From Persicitalea sp963716085 (lineage in GTDB: Bacteria; Bacteroidota; Bacteroidia; Cytophagales; Spirosomataceae): a stretch of 64,000 nt of DNA. Below the pieces are notes generated by a model. It was not told the DNA's origin. It did no database searches and was given only the letters and a program-made list of their open reading frames with translations. The first letter of the stretch is position 1. Each line of letters starts with the position of its first letter. Both the position numbers and the translations under genes were made by a program. The stretch covers positions 6,128,662-6,192,661 of the forward strand of contig OY970288.1 in the NCBI GenBank assembly GCA_963716085.1, written 5' to 3'. Positions 30,954 to 38,914 of this stretch are shown here, piece by piece.

Positions 30954-32783
30954 ATGGCCAAGCAAATCAACGTAAAAATCGAACTGGAAGGCGGAAACGA
31001 GATTTCGCGCCACCTGGGGCTGGTGATCGAGCAGCAATTGTTCGACCACCACCGCTTCGAGCTGCTTGTGCCGTTTGATCAGTTGGAAGCGTCGGGGGAG
31101 CATTTTTTCAGCCAGTCGCACCGCAATGCGTTGGGGCGCAAGATCACGTTCACGTTTAGCCCGCGCCAGGACGGCGATGAGTTCGTTTTTCAGGGCATCG
31201 TGACCGAAATCAGGCTGCGTAGCCTGAGCGACATGAGCAGTGCCTTTGTGCTGAAAGGAGCCAGCCCCACCATTTTGTTGGAAGATTCGCCGCAGCGGCG
31301 GTCATTCATCCGGGGCAGCGTGCAGGCGCTTTTTGACCAGGTGCTGCGGCCCTACCCGCAAAATTTGCTGCGGCGGGATTTGAGTCCCCAAAACGGCGGA
31401 CGCAAGATTCCCTTTATCCAATACAAGGAAAGCAACTACCGCTTCCTGTGCCGCGTGGCCGACCGCTGCGCCGAGTGGTTCTACTACGATGGCCGCGAAC
31501 TGGTGCTGGGACCGGGCCGCAGTCCCGAAACCGACTTCCGGGTGGACGGCACCCAGAACTTCGACGTGGCGATGGTCATGCAGCCCGCCCGCTTCGCGAT
31601 GTTCGGCTACGACTACACCGAACACAAGCGCTTTACGGGCGAGTCGAGCGCGCAAGACGTAGAGGGGCTGACCGCCCTGAGCGAGTTTGCTTTACAGCAG
31701 TCCGACGAACTATTCGCCGCCGATGCCCTGCTAACCGCTCCCGAAACCGTGGCCAGCCAGCAGGAAGCCGACGAACTGACCCGCATGAGACGCTCGGCGC
31801 TGACCTCGGCGATGGTCGATTTCAAGGGAAAAGGAGAAAACCCATCTTTAAGTGTGGGTACTGTACTGAACGTGAAGGGCGACCGCATCAACGATCGCGG
31901 CGAGCGCTACGAGGAGAGTTTTGGCAAATACCGCGTCACCGAAATCACGCACCGCGTCAACACGGCGGGCAGCTACCAGAATGAGTTCCGGGCCGTGCCG
32001 GAGTCGGCGCGGCACCCGCCCGCCAACCCGCACGTGACCAACCCGCTGGGCGAAAACGAACTGGCCGAAGTCATCGCCAACAACGATCCCGACAACCTGG
32101 GCCGCGTCCGCGTCCGATTCGACTGGGGTCAGCCGCGCGCTGAGGATCAGGAATCGTACTGGATCAGGGCGGGGAGTTTTCATACTTCCCGAGGGCGCGG
32201 GGCCAACTTCGTGCCAGAGGTAAAGTCGCAGGTGCTGGTGGGCTACGAGCAAAATCTGGCCGAAAACCCGGTGGTACTGACTAGCCTCTACCCCAAGAAG
32301 GGCAAAATCGACTATTCGCCCGGCGGCAACGCTACGAAAGTGATCGCTACGAGTTCGGGCAATGTGGTCCTTTTCTCAGACAAGAAAGACGAAGCCCAGA
32401 TCCAGATCAGCAATCGCAACCAGCCCGAGACGAACTTCATCATCAGCTTCAAAGAAGACGGAAAAATAAGTCTCAACGTAGAAAATGGCCTGGTAGAGGT
32501 GGCCGCCAAAAATATAGAGATGTCGGCTTCGGAAAATATTGATTTCAAGGCCGAACAAGACATTTTGCTCAGTGCCAACAACATAAAAATGGTAGCGCAA
32601 TCAGATATTGTCGCCGAGACAGGCCTTGACTTCACCGTTGAAGCTGCCGTGAATGCCACCCTTAAAGCCACCGTCAACCTCGAACTCGAAGGAACCACAG
32701 TCGCCGCCATGAAAGGCGCCAAGGTAGAGGTCAAAGGCGACGCCATGGCCGTCCTGAAAGGCGGTATGGTTCAAATTAATTAA
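30954..32783 (+). CDS. tssI: Type VI spike protein VgrG (TssI)
   Basis: A 609-residue protein. Residues about 1-380 are the gp27-like base (GREITFTFSP-like GRKITFTFSPRQDGDEF, ILLEDSPQRRSFIRGSVQALF, SNYRFLCRVADRCAEWFYYDG). The OB-fold and start of the gp5-like spike lie at about 360-460 (NNDPDNLGRVRVRFDW, SYWIRAGSFH, PEVKSQVLVGYEQ). The remainder is a repetitive beta-prism with many valine/alanine alternations, ending KGGMVQIN. No catalytic extension, so it is a structural spike that PAAR would cap. It follows the two divergent Hcp genes. Confidence 0.93.
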   Translation: MAKQINVKIELEGGNEISRHLGLVIEQQLFDHHRFELLVPFDQLEASGEHFFSQSHRNALGRKITFTFSPRQDGDEFVFQGIVTEIRLRSLSDMSSAFVLKGASPTILLEDSPQRRSFIRGSVQALFDQVLRPYPQNLLRRDLSPQNGGRKIPFIQYKESNYRFLCRVADRCAEWFYYDGRELVLGPGRSPETDFRVDGTQNFDVAMVMQPARFAMFGYDYTEHKRFTGESSAQDVEGLTALSEFALQQSDELFAADALLTAPETVASQQEADELTRMRRSALTSAMVDFKGKGENPSLSVGTVLNVKGDRINDRGERYEESFGKYRVTEITHRVNTAGSYQNEFRAVPESARHPPANPHVTNPLGENELAEVIANNDPDNLGRVRVRFDWGQPRAEDQESYWIRAGSFHTSRGRGANFVPEVKSQVLVGYEQNLAENPVVLTSLYPKKGKIDYSPGGNATKVIATSSGNVVLFSDKKDEAQIQISNRNQPETNFIISFKEDGKISLNVENGLVEVAAKNIEMSASENIDFKAEQDILLSANNIKMVAQSDIVAETGLDFTVEAAVNATLKATVNLELEGTTVAAMKGAKVEVKGDAMAVLKGGMVQIN

Positions 32784-32787
32784 CGAA

Positions 32788-32870
32788 GGAACAGAGGAAC
32801 AGAGTGAAATTAAACACAAGAATTCAGGTTCCAAAGCGTCAGGCGCAAGCCCCCTTTGGACCTTTGGAAC
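32788..32870. repeat. Octamer hairpin before hcp
   Basis: Two units of GGAACAGA at 32788-32803, then GTTCCAAAG (32828-32836) paired with CTTTGGAAC (32862-32870), the latter part of the units TTTGGACC and TTTGGAAC. The loop holds GTCAGGCGCAAGCC, the complement of the 29846 core. Confidence 0.8.
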
Positions 32871-32924
32871 TTATTACAAAAACTTTTTCAATCAATTTTT
32901 TCACAACCAAACCCAATTTCAATT

Positions 32925-33335
32925 ATGCCAGCTTCAAGTTTTGATGCCTATTTTTCCTGGGAGGGTGGATCCGGCGACATGGCCGTGATCGCCTGCAACT
33001 ACTCCCTGTCGCAATCCATCGACGACAAAGGACGCGTGTCGTCCAAAGTGTACGGTGGAACCGTTTTCGTACAGGTGGACTCCTCCGGTGAGGATGCCAG
33101 CAAAAGCCTGTGGGAATGGATGGTCGATCCCGACGGCAAGAAAGCCACGGCCAAGATCACTTTCAAAAACGTGGACGAAGAGCAGACCCAGAAAGAACTG
33201 GAACTGACCGACGTGTACTGCGTGCAGTACAGCGAAAGCTTCACTGAGCAAGGCTCCACACCCATGACGACTTCCCTGACCCTGACGGCCAAGGAAATCA
33301 AGCTCTTCGGAACGCCCCACACCAATCGGTGGTAG
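32925..33335 (+). CDS. tssD: Hcp tube protein (TssD) of T6SS-iii
   Basis: A 136-residue protein that matches the canonical Bacteroidota Hcp: SSFDAYFSWEGGS, CNYSLSQSIDDKGRVSSKVYGG (parts CNYSLSQSIDDKGR and SSKVYGGTVFV), LWEWMVDPDGKKATAKITFKN (LWEWMVDPDGKK), ELTDVYCVQYSESF and LTLTAKEIKL. Hcp rings stack to the tube expelled by the sheath. It is the only Hcp here with the canonical sequence, so it should be the main tube subunit. The ATG at 32925 is 54 bases after the hairpin element. The next gene, tssN, is convergent. Confidence 0.93.
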   Translation: MPASSFDAYFSWEGGSGDMAVIACNYSLSQSIDDKGRVSSKVYGGTVFVQVDSSGEDASKSLWEWMVDPDGKKATAKITFKNVDEEQTQKELELTDVYCVQYSESFTEQGSTPMTTSLTLTAKEIKLFGTPHTNRW

Positions 33336-33382
33336 TGCGTGCAGGCGGCAGGGCAGATAGGTGCCTTGCCGCTTTTTGTTTT

Positions 33383-34168
33383 TTAGCCAATCAGACCGTT
33401 TCGCACCGCCACGATCGTTTCATTATCCACGACCTTATTAGCCTGAAAAGTCAGGTCGGGACCAAGGTAACGGCGGCGCTGGTACCAGTGGTGCTTTTTG
33501 TAAAAAGTCCAGCCGTAGGGTTGCTGGGCGGCGTCGAGGTAAGCCACAGGGCTATCGGGGTTGCGGTCGTTGTAGTCGTTGAGAAAGATAAAAAATAATT
33601 CGCCGAGCAGCATCGACACCGGAGCCTTGGCGCGGAAGTTGGTAAAAGCCGTTTCGTCGAACTGCTTGGTAAACTCAAACTGAATCACCAGCACCCGCGA
33701 CAGATCCAGCAAGTCCATGTCCGGCAGGGATTGCCCCACGGGATAGTACCACTGCTTGTACGCCTTCGGCGGAATCCGCAGGAAAGCGGCGTAAACCCCC
33801 GCCACTACAATCGGAAACACGAAAGCCACCAAAGCCGTCGCCACGCCCAGGCCCTTGGCGAGGTCTTCGTCCACGAAACGGTACAGGGCAGCGAGCAGTC
33901 CGGTGGCTGCTACAGCCACGAGCAGCGTAAAGCCGAATTCCTTAATCAAAGTACCCGTCCGCTGCGGCAACCAGCGGTGCAATGCCCATACGTGAACGCA
34001 TCCGACTACCAGAAACCCAAACATACTCAGCGCGTAGCTGCTCCCGAAATCGGCCCCGGTCAGGCCCAAACTACCCGTCAGCAGGAGCAGTAAGGCGGCA
34101 ACTACGGTGTAAAGTGCGGTGCGGGTTACGGCTTTCGGTTTGGGTGGCTTGGGTACGGAGGGTGTCAT
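33383..34168 (-). CDS. tssN: Type VI membrane protein TssN
   Basis: A 261-residue membrane protein. Four transmembrane segments are seen: ALYTVVAALLLLLTGSLGL, YALSMFGFLVVGCVHVWAL, FGFTLLVAVAATGLLAALY, and GLGVATALVAFVFPIVVAGVY, all in the first 135 residues. The C-terminal cytoplasmic half (RVLVIQFEFTKQFDE, ELFFIFLNDYNDRNPDSPV, WTFYKKHHWYQRRRYLGPDL) matches TssN of Bacteroidota. TssN is an inner-membrane core of the TssNOPQR complex. It is the only T6SS gene here on the minus strand and has its own promoter match at 34209-34239. Confidence 0.82.
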   Translation of the reverse strand: MTPSVPKPPKPKAVTRTALYTVVAALLLLLTGSLGLTGADFGSSYALSMFGFLVVGCVHVWALHRWLPQRTGTLIKEFGFTLLVAVAATGLLAALYRFVDEDLAKGLGVATALVAFVFPIVVAGVYAAFLRIPPKAYKQWYYPVGQSLPDMDLLDLSRVLVIQFEFTKQFDETAFTNFRAKAPVSMLLGELFFIFLNDYNDRNPDSPVAYLDAAQQPYGWTFYKKHHWYQRRRYLGPDLTFQANKVVDNETIVAVRNGLIG

Positions 34169-34208
34169 TTTTGTTTTTTTGATACACGGAGTTCAGGAAG
34201 GGTAGGAA

Positions 34209-34239
34209 CAAAACTAAGATTCTCAACCAGTTCTACAAA
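34209..34239 (-). promoter_or_regulatory. Bacteroidota sigma-ABfr-type promoter for tssN
   Basis: Read on the minus strand: TTTG (34236-34239), 19 bases, TAGTTTTG (34209-34216). This is an exact match to the TTTG-N19-TAnnTTTG consensus. It lies 41 bases before the tssN start. Confidence 0.7.
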
Positions 34240-34263
34240 CCTAATCTTATAATACGGCACCCC

Positions 34264-34692
34264 ATGCAGGATGAATACTACACGATACCGATGGATCTGG
34301 ATCGACTGGTCGAAGGCCGGGCGCACACGCGCTGCTCTCTGCATAAGTCCGTTTACCAGCATATCTATCTACTGCTGATCACGCACTTCGGCGAAACCCG
34401 CTACGATGCCACCTTCGGCTGCGCGCTGTGGGATCACGATTTTTCGATCATGTCGTCGCTGAAATGGAAAGACATCATTCGCGAAAGCGTGGAGCAGACC
34501 GTCGCCCGCTTCGAGCCACGCCTCTCGGCCCTGAAAGTAAAAGTCGAAATGGAAGAATACGAAGTAATGACCAAAGCCAACCACTACATCCGCAAGCGCA
34601 TCGGCGTGAGCGTAGAAGGCACCATCACCCGCACCAAGGAACCCTTTCGGTTCTTCGAAAGGGTATTCATCTCGCCCATGTCGGCGGAGTAG
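34264..34692 (+). CDS. tssE: Type VI baseplate protein TssE (gp25-like)
   Basis: A 142-residue gp25-like baseplate protein. The pattern RCSLHKSVYQHIYLLLITHFGE (parts RCSLHKSVYQHIYLL and LITHFGE), then RYDATFGCALWDHDF, KDIIRESVEQTVARFEPRL and the strand RKRIGVSVEGTI matches TssE. It joins the wedge with TssF and TssG, whose genes follow. The start at 34264 is directly after the C-rich CACCCC stretch; no consensus promoter is evident between it and the divergent tssN. Confidence 0.9.
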   Translation: MQDEYYTIPMDLDRLVEGRAHTRCSLHKSVYQHIYLLLITHFGETRYDATFGCALWDHDFSIMSSLKWKDIIRESVEQTVARFEPRLSALKVKVEMEEYEVMTKANHYIRKRIGVSVEGTITRTKEPFRFFERVFISPMSAE

Positions 34693-34697
34693 AGGCC

Positions 34698-34792
34698 AAT
34701 TTTGAGTGAGTGAATGAGTGAATGATAGAATGTTGCTTTCGCCAGCCTATGCACTATCATTCACTCATTCACTCACTCACTCATTCAAAATT
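34698..34792. repeat. Octamer hairpin between tssE and tssF
   Basis: The 31-bp left arm (34698-34728, AATTTTGA then repeated GTGAATGA units) is exactly matched by the right arm (34754-34792) except for one extra 8-bp unit. The 25-base loop is ATGTTGCTTTCGCCAGCC with short flanks. It ends five bases before the tssF ATG. Confidence 0.9.
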
Positions 34793-34797
34793 AAATC

Positions 34798-36600
34798 ATG
34801 ACCAACTTCACCAAAGAAGCCATCCGTGACCGATTGCTCCGCCGGGCCGCTGTCCTGTGGGGCTATGACGAGGCGGATTTACAAAACTTCGACCCGCTGG
34901 TACGGCTGCTGATGGAGGCGTCGGCGGTGGAGCTGGAGAAAGTCGGCCACGCCATGCAGGCCTCCGAGTCGCGGATGCTCGAGCAATTGGCCGCGTTGCT
35001 GGTGCCGGACACGGCCACGCGCCCGCGTCCGGCCTGGGCCATCGCGCAAGGGCAACCCGCCGAGGCGTTGGGGCGGCTGGTGCCGGAAAATCAGTTTTTG
35101 CTCAAAGCACGGGGCGGACGGAACACGGCTTCCAGCGACTTTTATTTCTCGCCCCCGGCTGCCGTGTCGGTCGTGAATGCAGCGCTGCGCTGCGTGGTGA
35201 CGCCCTCGGCGGTCTTCGAGCTGGACGAGGGGGACAACAGCCGCCGCCCGCTGGCCGAACTGCCCCGACCTTCGGCGGCGCGTGGCCTGTGGCTGGGGCT
35301 GGAGGTGGCCGGTTCCGTGGAGTCGTGGCGCGGCTTCCGCTTTTACTTTGACTGGCCCACGCCCGAGCAGCAGTCGCGCTTCGAGGCGCATTTGGGACAA
35401 ACCACCTGGTCGTCCTTGTCGGGCGTACCGCTGTCGGCTCATTTGGGTCTTAGTCCCGAAACGGGCCAGGATTCACCGCATCTTGCCGATGCGCACCTGG
35501 CCGATCTCGCGACGCTTTGGGAAAAACGTTTTATCTATATAGATGAAAACAACCATTGGCCCGAAAAAGCGACTGCGCCCTATCCCGAGGAAGTAGGTGA
35601 AATTTTTGGCGAACAAAAATTGAAGAAACTCACTCAGCCGCTGCTTTGGCTCAAAGTGGAGTTTCCCGGTTCCTTTCCGCTGGCGGGCCTGGAAAATATC
35701 ACCGTGTCCCTCAATGCCTTCCCCGTCATCAACCGCCAACTGCACCGCTTTACCTACCGCCTGCACGCGGGCCTGAACGCCATCCTGCTCGATACCGACG
35801 AGTCGTACTGGGACATGCACGGCGTGAGCGACCAGCAAGGGAAATCTTACGGCTTGGCTACGCAGTCGAACGAGGCTGATTCATCCGGCCATACCTACCA
35901 GTTGCGCCGCCGGGGCGTGGGCCGCTTCGACCGTCGGGAGGCGAAGGAAATGCTCTACCGATTGACGGAACTGCTGCACGACGAGCAGAATGCCTTCGCC
36001 GCGCAGGGCCAGGAATTCCTGGCCGCGCTGCTGCGTGAACTGACCCAAAACCTCGCCCGCATGGAGCAAAAGCTGGGAGCGAAGCGTTCCAGCGACACCA
36101 ACCCGCCGCCCTTCCTGGTCATCGACTCGCCCGAACGGCAATCGAATGTGCTGACGGTGGCTTTCTGGAGTACCCAGGCCGAAGCCGCCAACGGGTTGCC
36201 CACCGCCAGCCGCCTGAGTCCCTACGGCGCGGCGGGAACCATCGCGGGTCCGCTCACGCTGCTGACCCGCAGCACGGGCGGCCGTCCCGCGCTGGAAGGC
36301 GAGGAGCACGTCCACGAACTCAGAAAAAACCTCCTGACGCATGAACGACTGCTCACCCAGGAAGACCTCCGCGCCTACTGCCAGGCCGAGTTGGGCGGCT
36401 CGCTACGGAGCGTTGAAATCAGCACCGCCTTCGTGCCGGGTATTTCGGATAAAGCGGGCTTTGAGCGTTGTGTGTTGGTAAAACCGCAGGCTGTAAGTGG
36501 CCTGACCGACGTCGCCGACTGGCAAGACCGCTGTCAGCTCCTGCAAACCAAAATTAACCGCCGCAGCTCTCTGGCGCTGCCCATTCAGATTCAGTTATGA
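34798..36600 (+). CDS. tssF: Type VI baseplate protein TssF
   Basis: A 600-residue protein in the size range of TssF. The start (EAIRDRLLRRAAVLWGY, FDPLVRLLMEASAVELEKV) matches TssF: a helical N-terminus then DP-x-V-x-x-L-x-E-x-x-x. LEQLAALLVPDTATRPRPAWAIA follows, here LLVPDTATRPRPAWAI. RRGVGRFDRREAKEMLYRL and a C-terminal part with EEHVHELRKNLLTHERLLTQEDLRAY (VHELRKNLLTHERLLTQED) are also typical. TssF and TssG hold the hub. The stop overlaps the tssG start (ATGA), so they are translationally coupled. Confidence 0.92.
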   Translation: MTNFTKEAIRDRLLRRAAVLWGYDEADLQNFDPLVRLLMEASAVELEKVGHAMQASESRMLEQLAALLVPDTATRPRPAWAIAQGQPAEALGRLVPENQFLLKARGGRNTASSDFYFSPPAAVSVVNAALRCVVTPSAVFELDEGDNSRRPLAELPRPSAARGLWLGLEVAGSVESWRGFRFYFDWPTPEQQSRFEAHLGQTTWSSLSGVPLSAHLGLSPETGQDSPHLADAHLADLATLWEKRFIYIDENNHWPEKATAPYPEEVGEIFGEQKLKKLTQPLLWLKVEFPGSFPLAGLENITVSLNAFPVINRQLHRFTYRLHAGLNAILLDTDESYWDMHGVSDQQGKSYGLATQSNEADSSGHTYQLRRRGVGRFDRREAKEMLYRLTELLHDEQNAFAAQGQEFLAALLRELTQNLARMEQKLGAKRSSDTNPPPFLVIDSPERQSNVLTVAFWSTQAEAANGLPTASRLSPYGAAGTIAGPLTLLTRSTGGRPALEGEEHVHELRKNLLTHERLLTQEDLRAYCQAELGGSLRSVEISTAFVPGISDKAGFERCVLVKPQAVSGLTDVADWQDRCQLLQTKINRRSSLALPIQIQL

Positions 36601-37535
36601 AGAAGATTAGCGAAAATGCCACCGCACCCGAAACCAGTCGGGAAGCCTTGCCGGATATTAAAGCCGAAGTCCTGGCGGCGGCTTGGCTCGACGAGGGATT
36701 CCCCGCCGAGCGGCTGCTGGTGCGCCCGCAAGGGCAATTCAGGCGCAACTTCAATTATGATATCGCGGCGATCACGGACGAGGGCGAATTCAACCGCTTC
36801 CGGGGGCGCATCCTGGAACTGAACCGTAGTGGCGTCTATGACCATCTGCCCGAGTCGCTGCTGCACCTGCGCACCGAGCCGACGCCTACTGTGGCCAAAA
36901 AAGTGGCCGACGTGAGGCGGGAGCGGGAAAAGGAAAAGAAATCACGGCTTTTCTTCTTGCCTTTGGAGCAGGAAATTTTTTTAGCCAAAATCCAAAACGA
37001 GCAGCGCGAAAGCAAAGCCTTTCACCTGAGGCCCGGCGCGGGGTTTCTGAAAATACTGCGGGAGTTCTGGCAGATTCCCGCCTTCGTTCCCGAAACTTGG
37101 CTGCTGCCCCTGATCACGAATTTGCCACGCCTGGGCCGGGGAACTGCGGTGACGCATTTGTCGGCTTCAGCCGAAGCGTTGTTAGGAAACTTGACGGGTT
37201 ATGATGTCAAATTGAAAGTAACTACTTCAAAATCTTTCAAGATTGATTCTCCCTGGCGATTATCCCAAAACCAACTGGGCGAGAAAACTTTGCTGGACGG
37301 AGCACTGGAAAGCTACTGCCCGCATTATGAATTGACCTTGAAAGCCAACCCTGGAAGCGATCCGCCTATTCATTATTTGCCGGGTGGCAACCGTCGGGCG
37401 GCGCTGGAATGGCTACTCGGTTTTCTGCTGCCCGCCGAGGCGAGCCGGGAAATCAGCGTCGAGGGCACTTCGTCTGAATTTGTCCTGGCCAATGGGTCAG
37501 GGGCAGAGACCCGCCTGGGAAGCATTTGTTTGTAA
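36597..37535 (+). CDS. tssG: Type VI baseplate protein TssG
   Basis: A 312-residue protein. Recognisable parts: AAAWLDEGFPAERLLVRPQGQF-type start (AAWLDEGFPAERLLVRPQG), FRRNFNYDIAAI, and a C-terminal GNRRAALEWLLGFLLPAEA with an ISVEGTSSEFVL beta end. These match the Bacteroidota TssG pattern. TssG dimerises and, with TssF, links hub and sheath. It overlaps tssF by four bases and is the last structural T6SS gene in the locus; a LytTR gene follows 94 bases on. Confidence 0.9.
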   Translation: MKKISENATAPETSREALPDIKAEVLAAAWLDEGFPAERLLVRPQGQFRRNFNYDIAAITDEGEFNRFRGRILELNRSGVYDHLPESLLHLRTEPTPTVAKKVADVRREREKEKKSRLFFLPLEQEIFLAKIQNEQRESKAFHLRPGAGFLKILREFWQIPAFVPETWLLPLITNLPRLGRGTAVTHLSASAEALLGNLTGYDVKLKVTTSKSFKIDSPWRLSQNQLGEKTLLDGALESYCPHYELTLKANPGSDPPIHYLPGGNRRAALEWLLGFLLPAEASREISVEGTSSEFVLANGSGAETRLGSICL

Positions 37536-37561
37536 TTTTTTTTAAAAGAATGCTTACTCCC

Positions 37562-37591
37562 TGTTTCCCCTGCCGTCGTTTTCGCGACTAA
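37562..37591 (+). promoter_or_regulatory. Alternative-sigma promoter-like motif, copy 5 (LytTR gene)
   Basis: TGTTTCCC at 37562-37569 and CGACTAA at 37585-37591, spacing 15. It ends 38 bases before the LytTR start. It is the only copy downstream of the T6SS structural genes. Confidence 0.62.
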
Positions 37592-37629
37592 CTGATTAGG
37601 AAAAAAACATACACCTAAATCTGTCAGTC

Positions 37630-38007
37630 ATGAATATCACGTCACTATCCATCCCCCACCCCCAAAACGCCGTCCATATCGGAGGTTACGAACATGCCCA
37701 ACCCGAGGAAATCGTCCTCTGTAAGGGCGATAGCAACTACACGCACGTTCATTTTACCAATGGCCGTAAGCTCACTGTGGCCACTACCCTAAAAATTATT
37801 CAGGAACGCCTGGCAGCCCAGGATTTTGTCCGCGTCAACCGATCGGGCCTTATCAACAAAGACCACATCGCCCGTTACGACCGCGACGAAATCACGCTGA
37901 CCAACGGCACCGTGCTGCCCATCGCCCGGCGGCGGCGGCGGGCGGTGCGGGAGTTCATGCATTCGTGCGCAGATGTTTTTTGTGGCCAGGAAATGAGCTA
38001 CGCCTGA
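37630..38007 (+). CDS. Stand-alone LytTR DNA-binding protein
   Basis: A 125-residue protein that consists almost entirely of a LytTR domain: EIVLCKGDSNYTHVHFTNGRK, split EIVLCKGDSNYTHVHF, then LKIIQERLAAQDFVRVNRSGLIN (QERLAAQDFVRVNRSG) and the basic RRRRRAVREF tail. There is no receiver domain. It ends the T6SS region and is preceded by the alternative-sigma-like motif, so it may act on this locus. The protein at 51601 is a clear paralogue over most of its length. Confidence 0.9.
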   Translation: MNITSLSIPHPQNAVHIGGYEHAQPEEIVLCKGDSNYTHVHFTNGRKLTVATTLKIIQERLAAQDFVRVNRSGLINKDHIARYDRDEITLTNGTVLPIARRRRRAVREFMHSCADVFCGQEMSYA

Positions 38008-38013
38008 ATGACG

Positions 38014-38871
38014 TCAGCGGTTTTTACTGCGGGTAAAGGTCAGGTTCATCGCCGTGGTCATTCCCCTGAATTTTCGCCAGCGATCCTGACTGCCATAGCG
38101 GTAGTAGTGCGTGGCGGCGGCGGGCATCTGAATGGGCATTTGCAGAACGGTTCCTTGCCCAAAACTATCCACCCATTGCACCGATATGATAACATCGTCG
38201 GTAGTAACAATCTGGTACGGCGCCAAATCCACCTCGACCCACTGGCGGGCCTTGCCCGGTACCGTTATGTAGATGTTCTGCGACAGCAGATTTTTCATCC
38301 CTCTGGCCCGATAGACGTTGATGCGGAAACTTGTGCTGTCGAAGTTGGAAATTAGGTAAAATTTGTACGTCTCCAGATAGTTGACTCCCTTCGATACGTT
38401 GAATCTCCGCCCTATTTCGGCTCCTAAGTTTTGTCGGGGCAGATCGCTCAGGGCAAAATTGGTGGTCATCCTGGTCTGATAGCCGGATTTGCCAAGCGTT
38501 TTTACGCGGCTCTTTTCCGCCTTGACAATGACCTCGCTGAGTTGCCGGACCTCCTCTACCATAACAAGTTGCGAATCAGCGTTTAGCGCAGCTCCCAAAT
38601 CGCCCACGCTGAACCGCCGGGAGCGGTACCCGATCAGACTAATCACAACCGTATCGGTCGGGCTGATTTTATCCGTAATGTACAGCGTAAATCGGCCCTG
38701 CGCGTCGGCCACGGTGCCCACCGAGCTATCGATGATTCCGATGCTGGCGTAGGCCAACGGTTGTTGCTGCCCGTCGGTAAGCTGACCAATGAGTCGCTGG
38801 GGATCGGCAGCGGCCAGCGAAATCCTGGTCAACAGCATAAAAACAAGGGTGATAACAGGGAATCGTTTCAT
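38014..38871 (-). CDS. Carboxypeptidase-like regulatory domain protein
   Basis: A 285-residue secreted protein with signal peptide (VITLVFMLLTRISLAAA). Residues about 27-110 are a carboxypeptidase D regulatory-like domain (GQLTDGQQQPLAYASIGII, ADAQGRFTLYI, VVISLIGYRSRRF). The remaining 170 residues are beta-rich (ETYKFYLISNFDSTSFRINVY, given as YKFYLISNFDSTSFRINVY) and not recognised. Such proteins sit at the outer membrane in Bacteroidota. The stop lies six bases from the LytTR stop, convergent. It follows the DUF2306 gene by 43 bases and may share its transcript. Confidence 0.78.
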   Translation of the reverse strand: MKRFPVITLVFMLLTRISLAAADPQRLIGQLTDGQQQPLAYASIGIIDSSVGTVADAQGRFTLYITDKISPTDTVVISLIGYRSRRFSVGDLGAALNADSQLVMVEEVRQLSEVIVKAEKSRVKTLGKSGYQTRMTTNFALSDLPRQNLGAEIGRRFNVSKGVNYLETYKFYLISNFDSTSFRINVYRARGMKNLLSQNIYITVPGKARQWVEVDLAPYQIVTTDDVIISVQWVDSFGQGTVLQMPIQMPAAATHYYRYGSQDRWRKFRGMTTAMNLTFTRSKNR

Positions 38872-38914
38872 AATTGGTTATTATCGGCTTTTGGAAATAT
38901 TCAGTTACGCTATA

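Noticed and set aside
13950..37535. Extracellular contractile injection system (eCIS) or phage tail instead of T6SS
   Set aside because: TssK, TssN, TssO, ClpV/TssH, TssF, TssG and Tae4 homologues are present, and no tail tube initiator, tape measure or tail fibre gene is seen.
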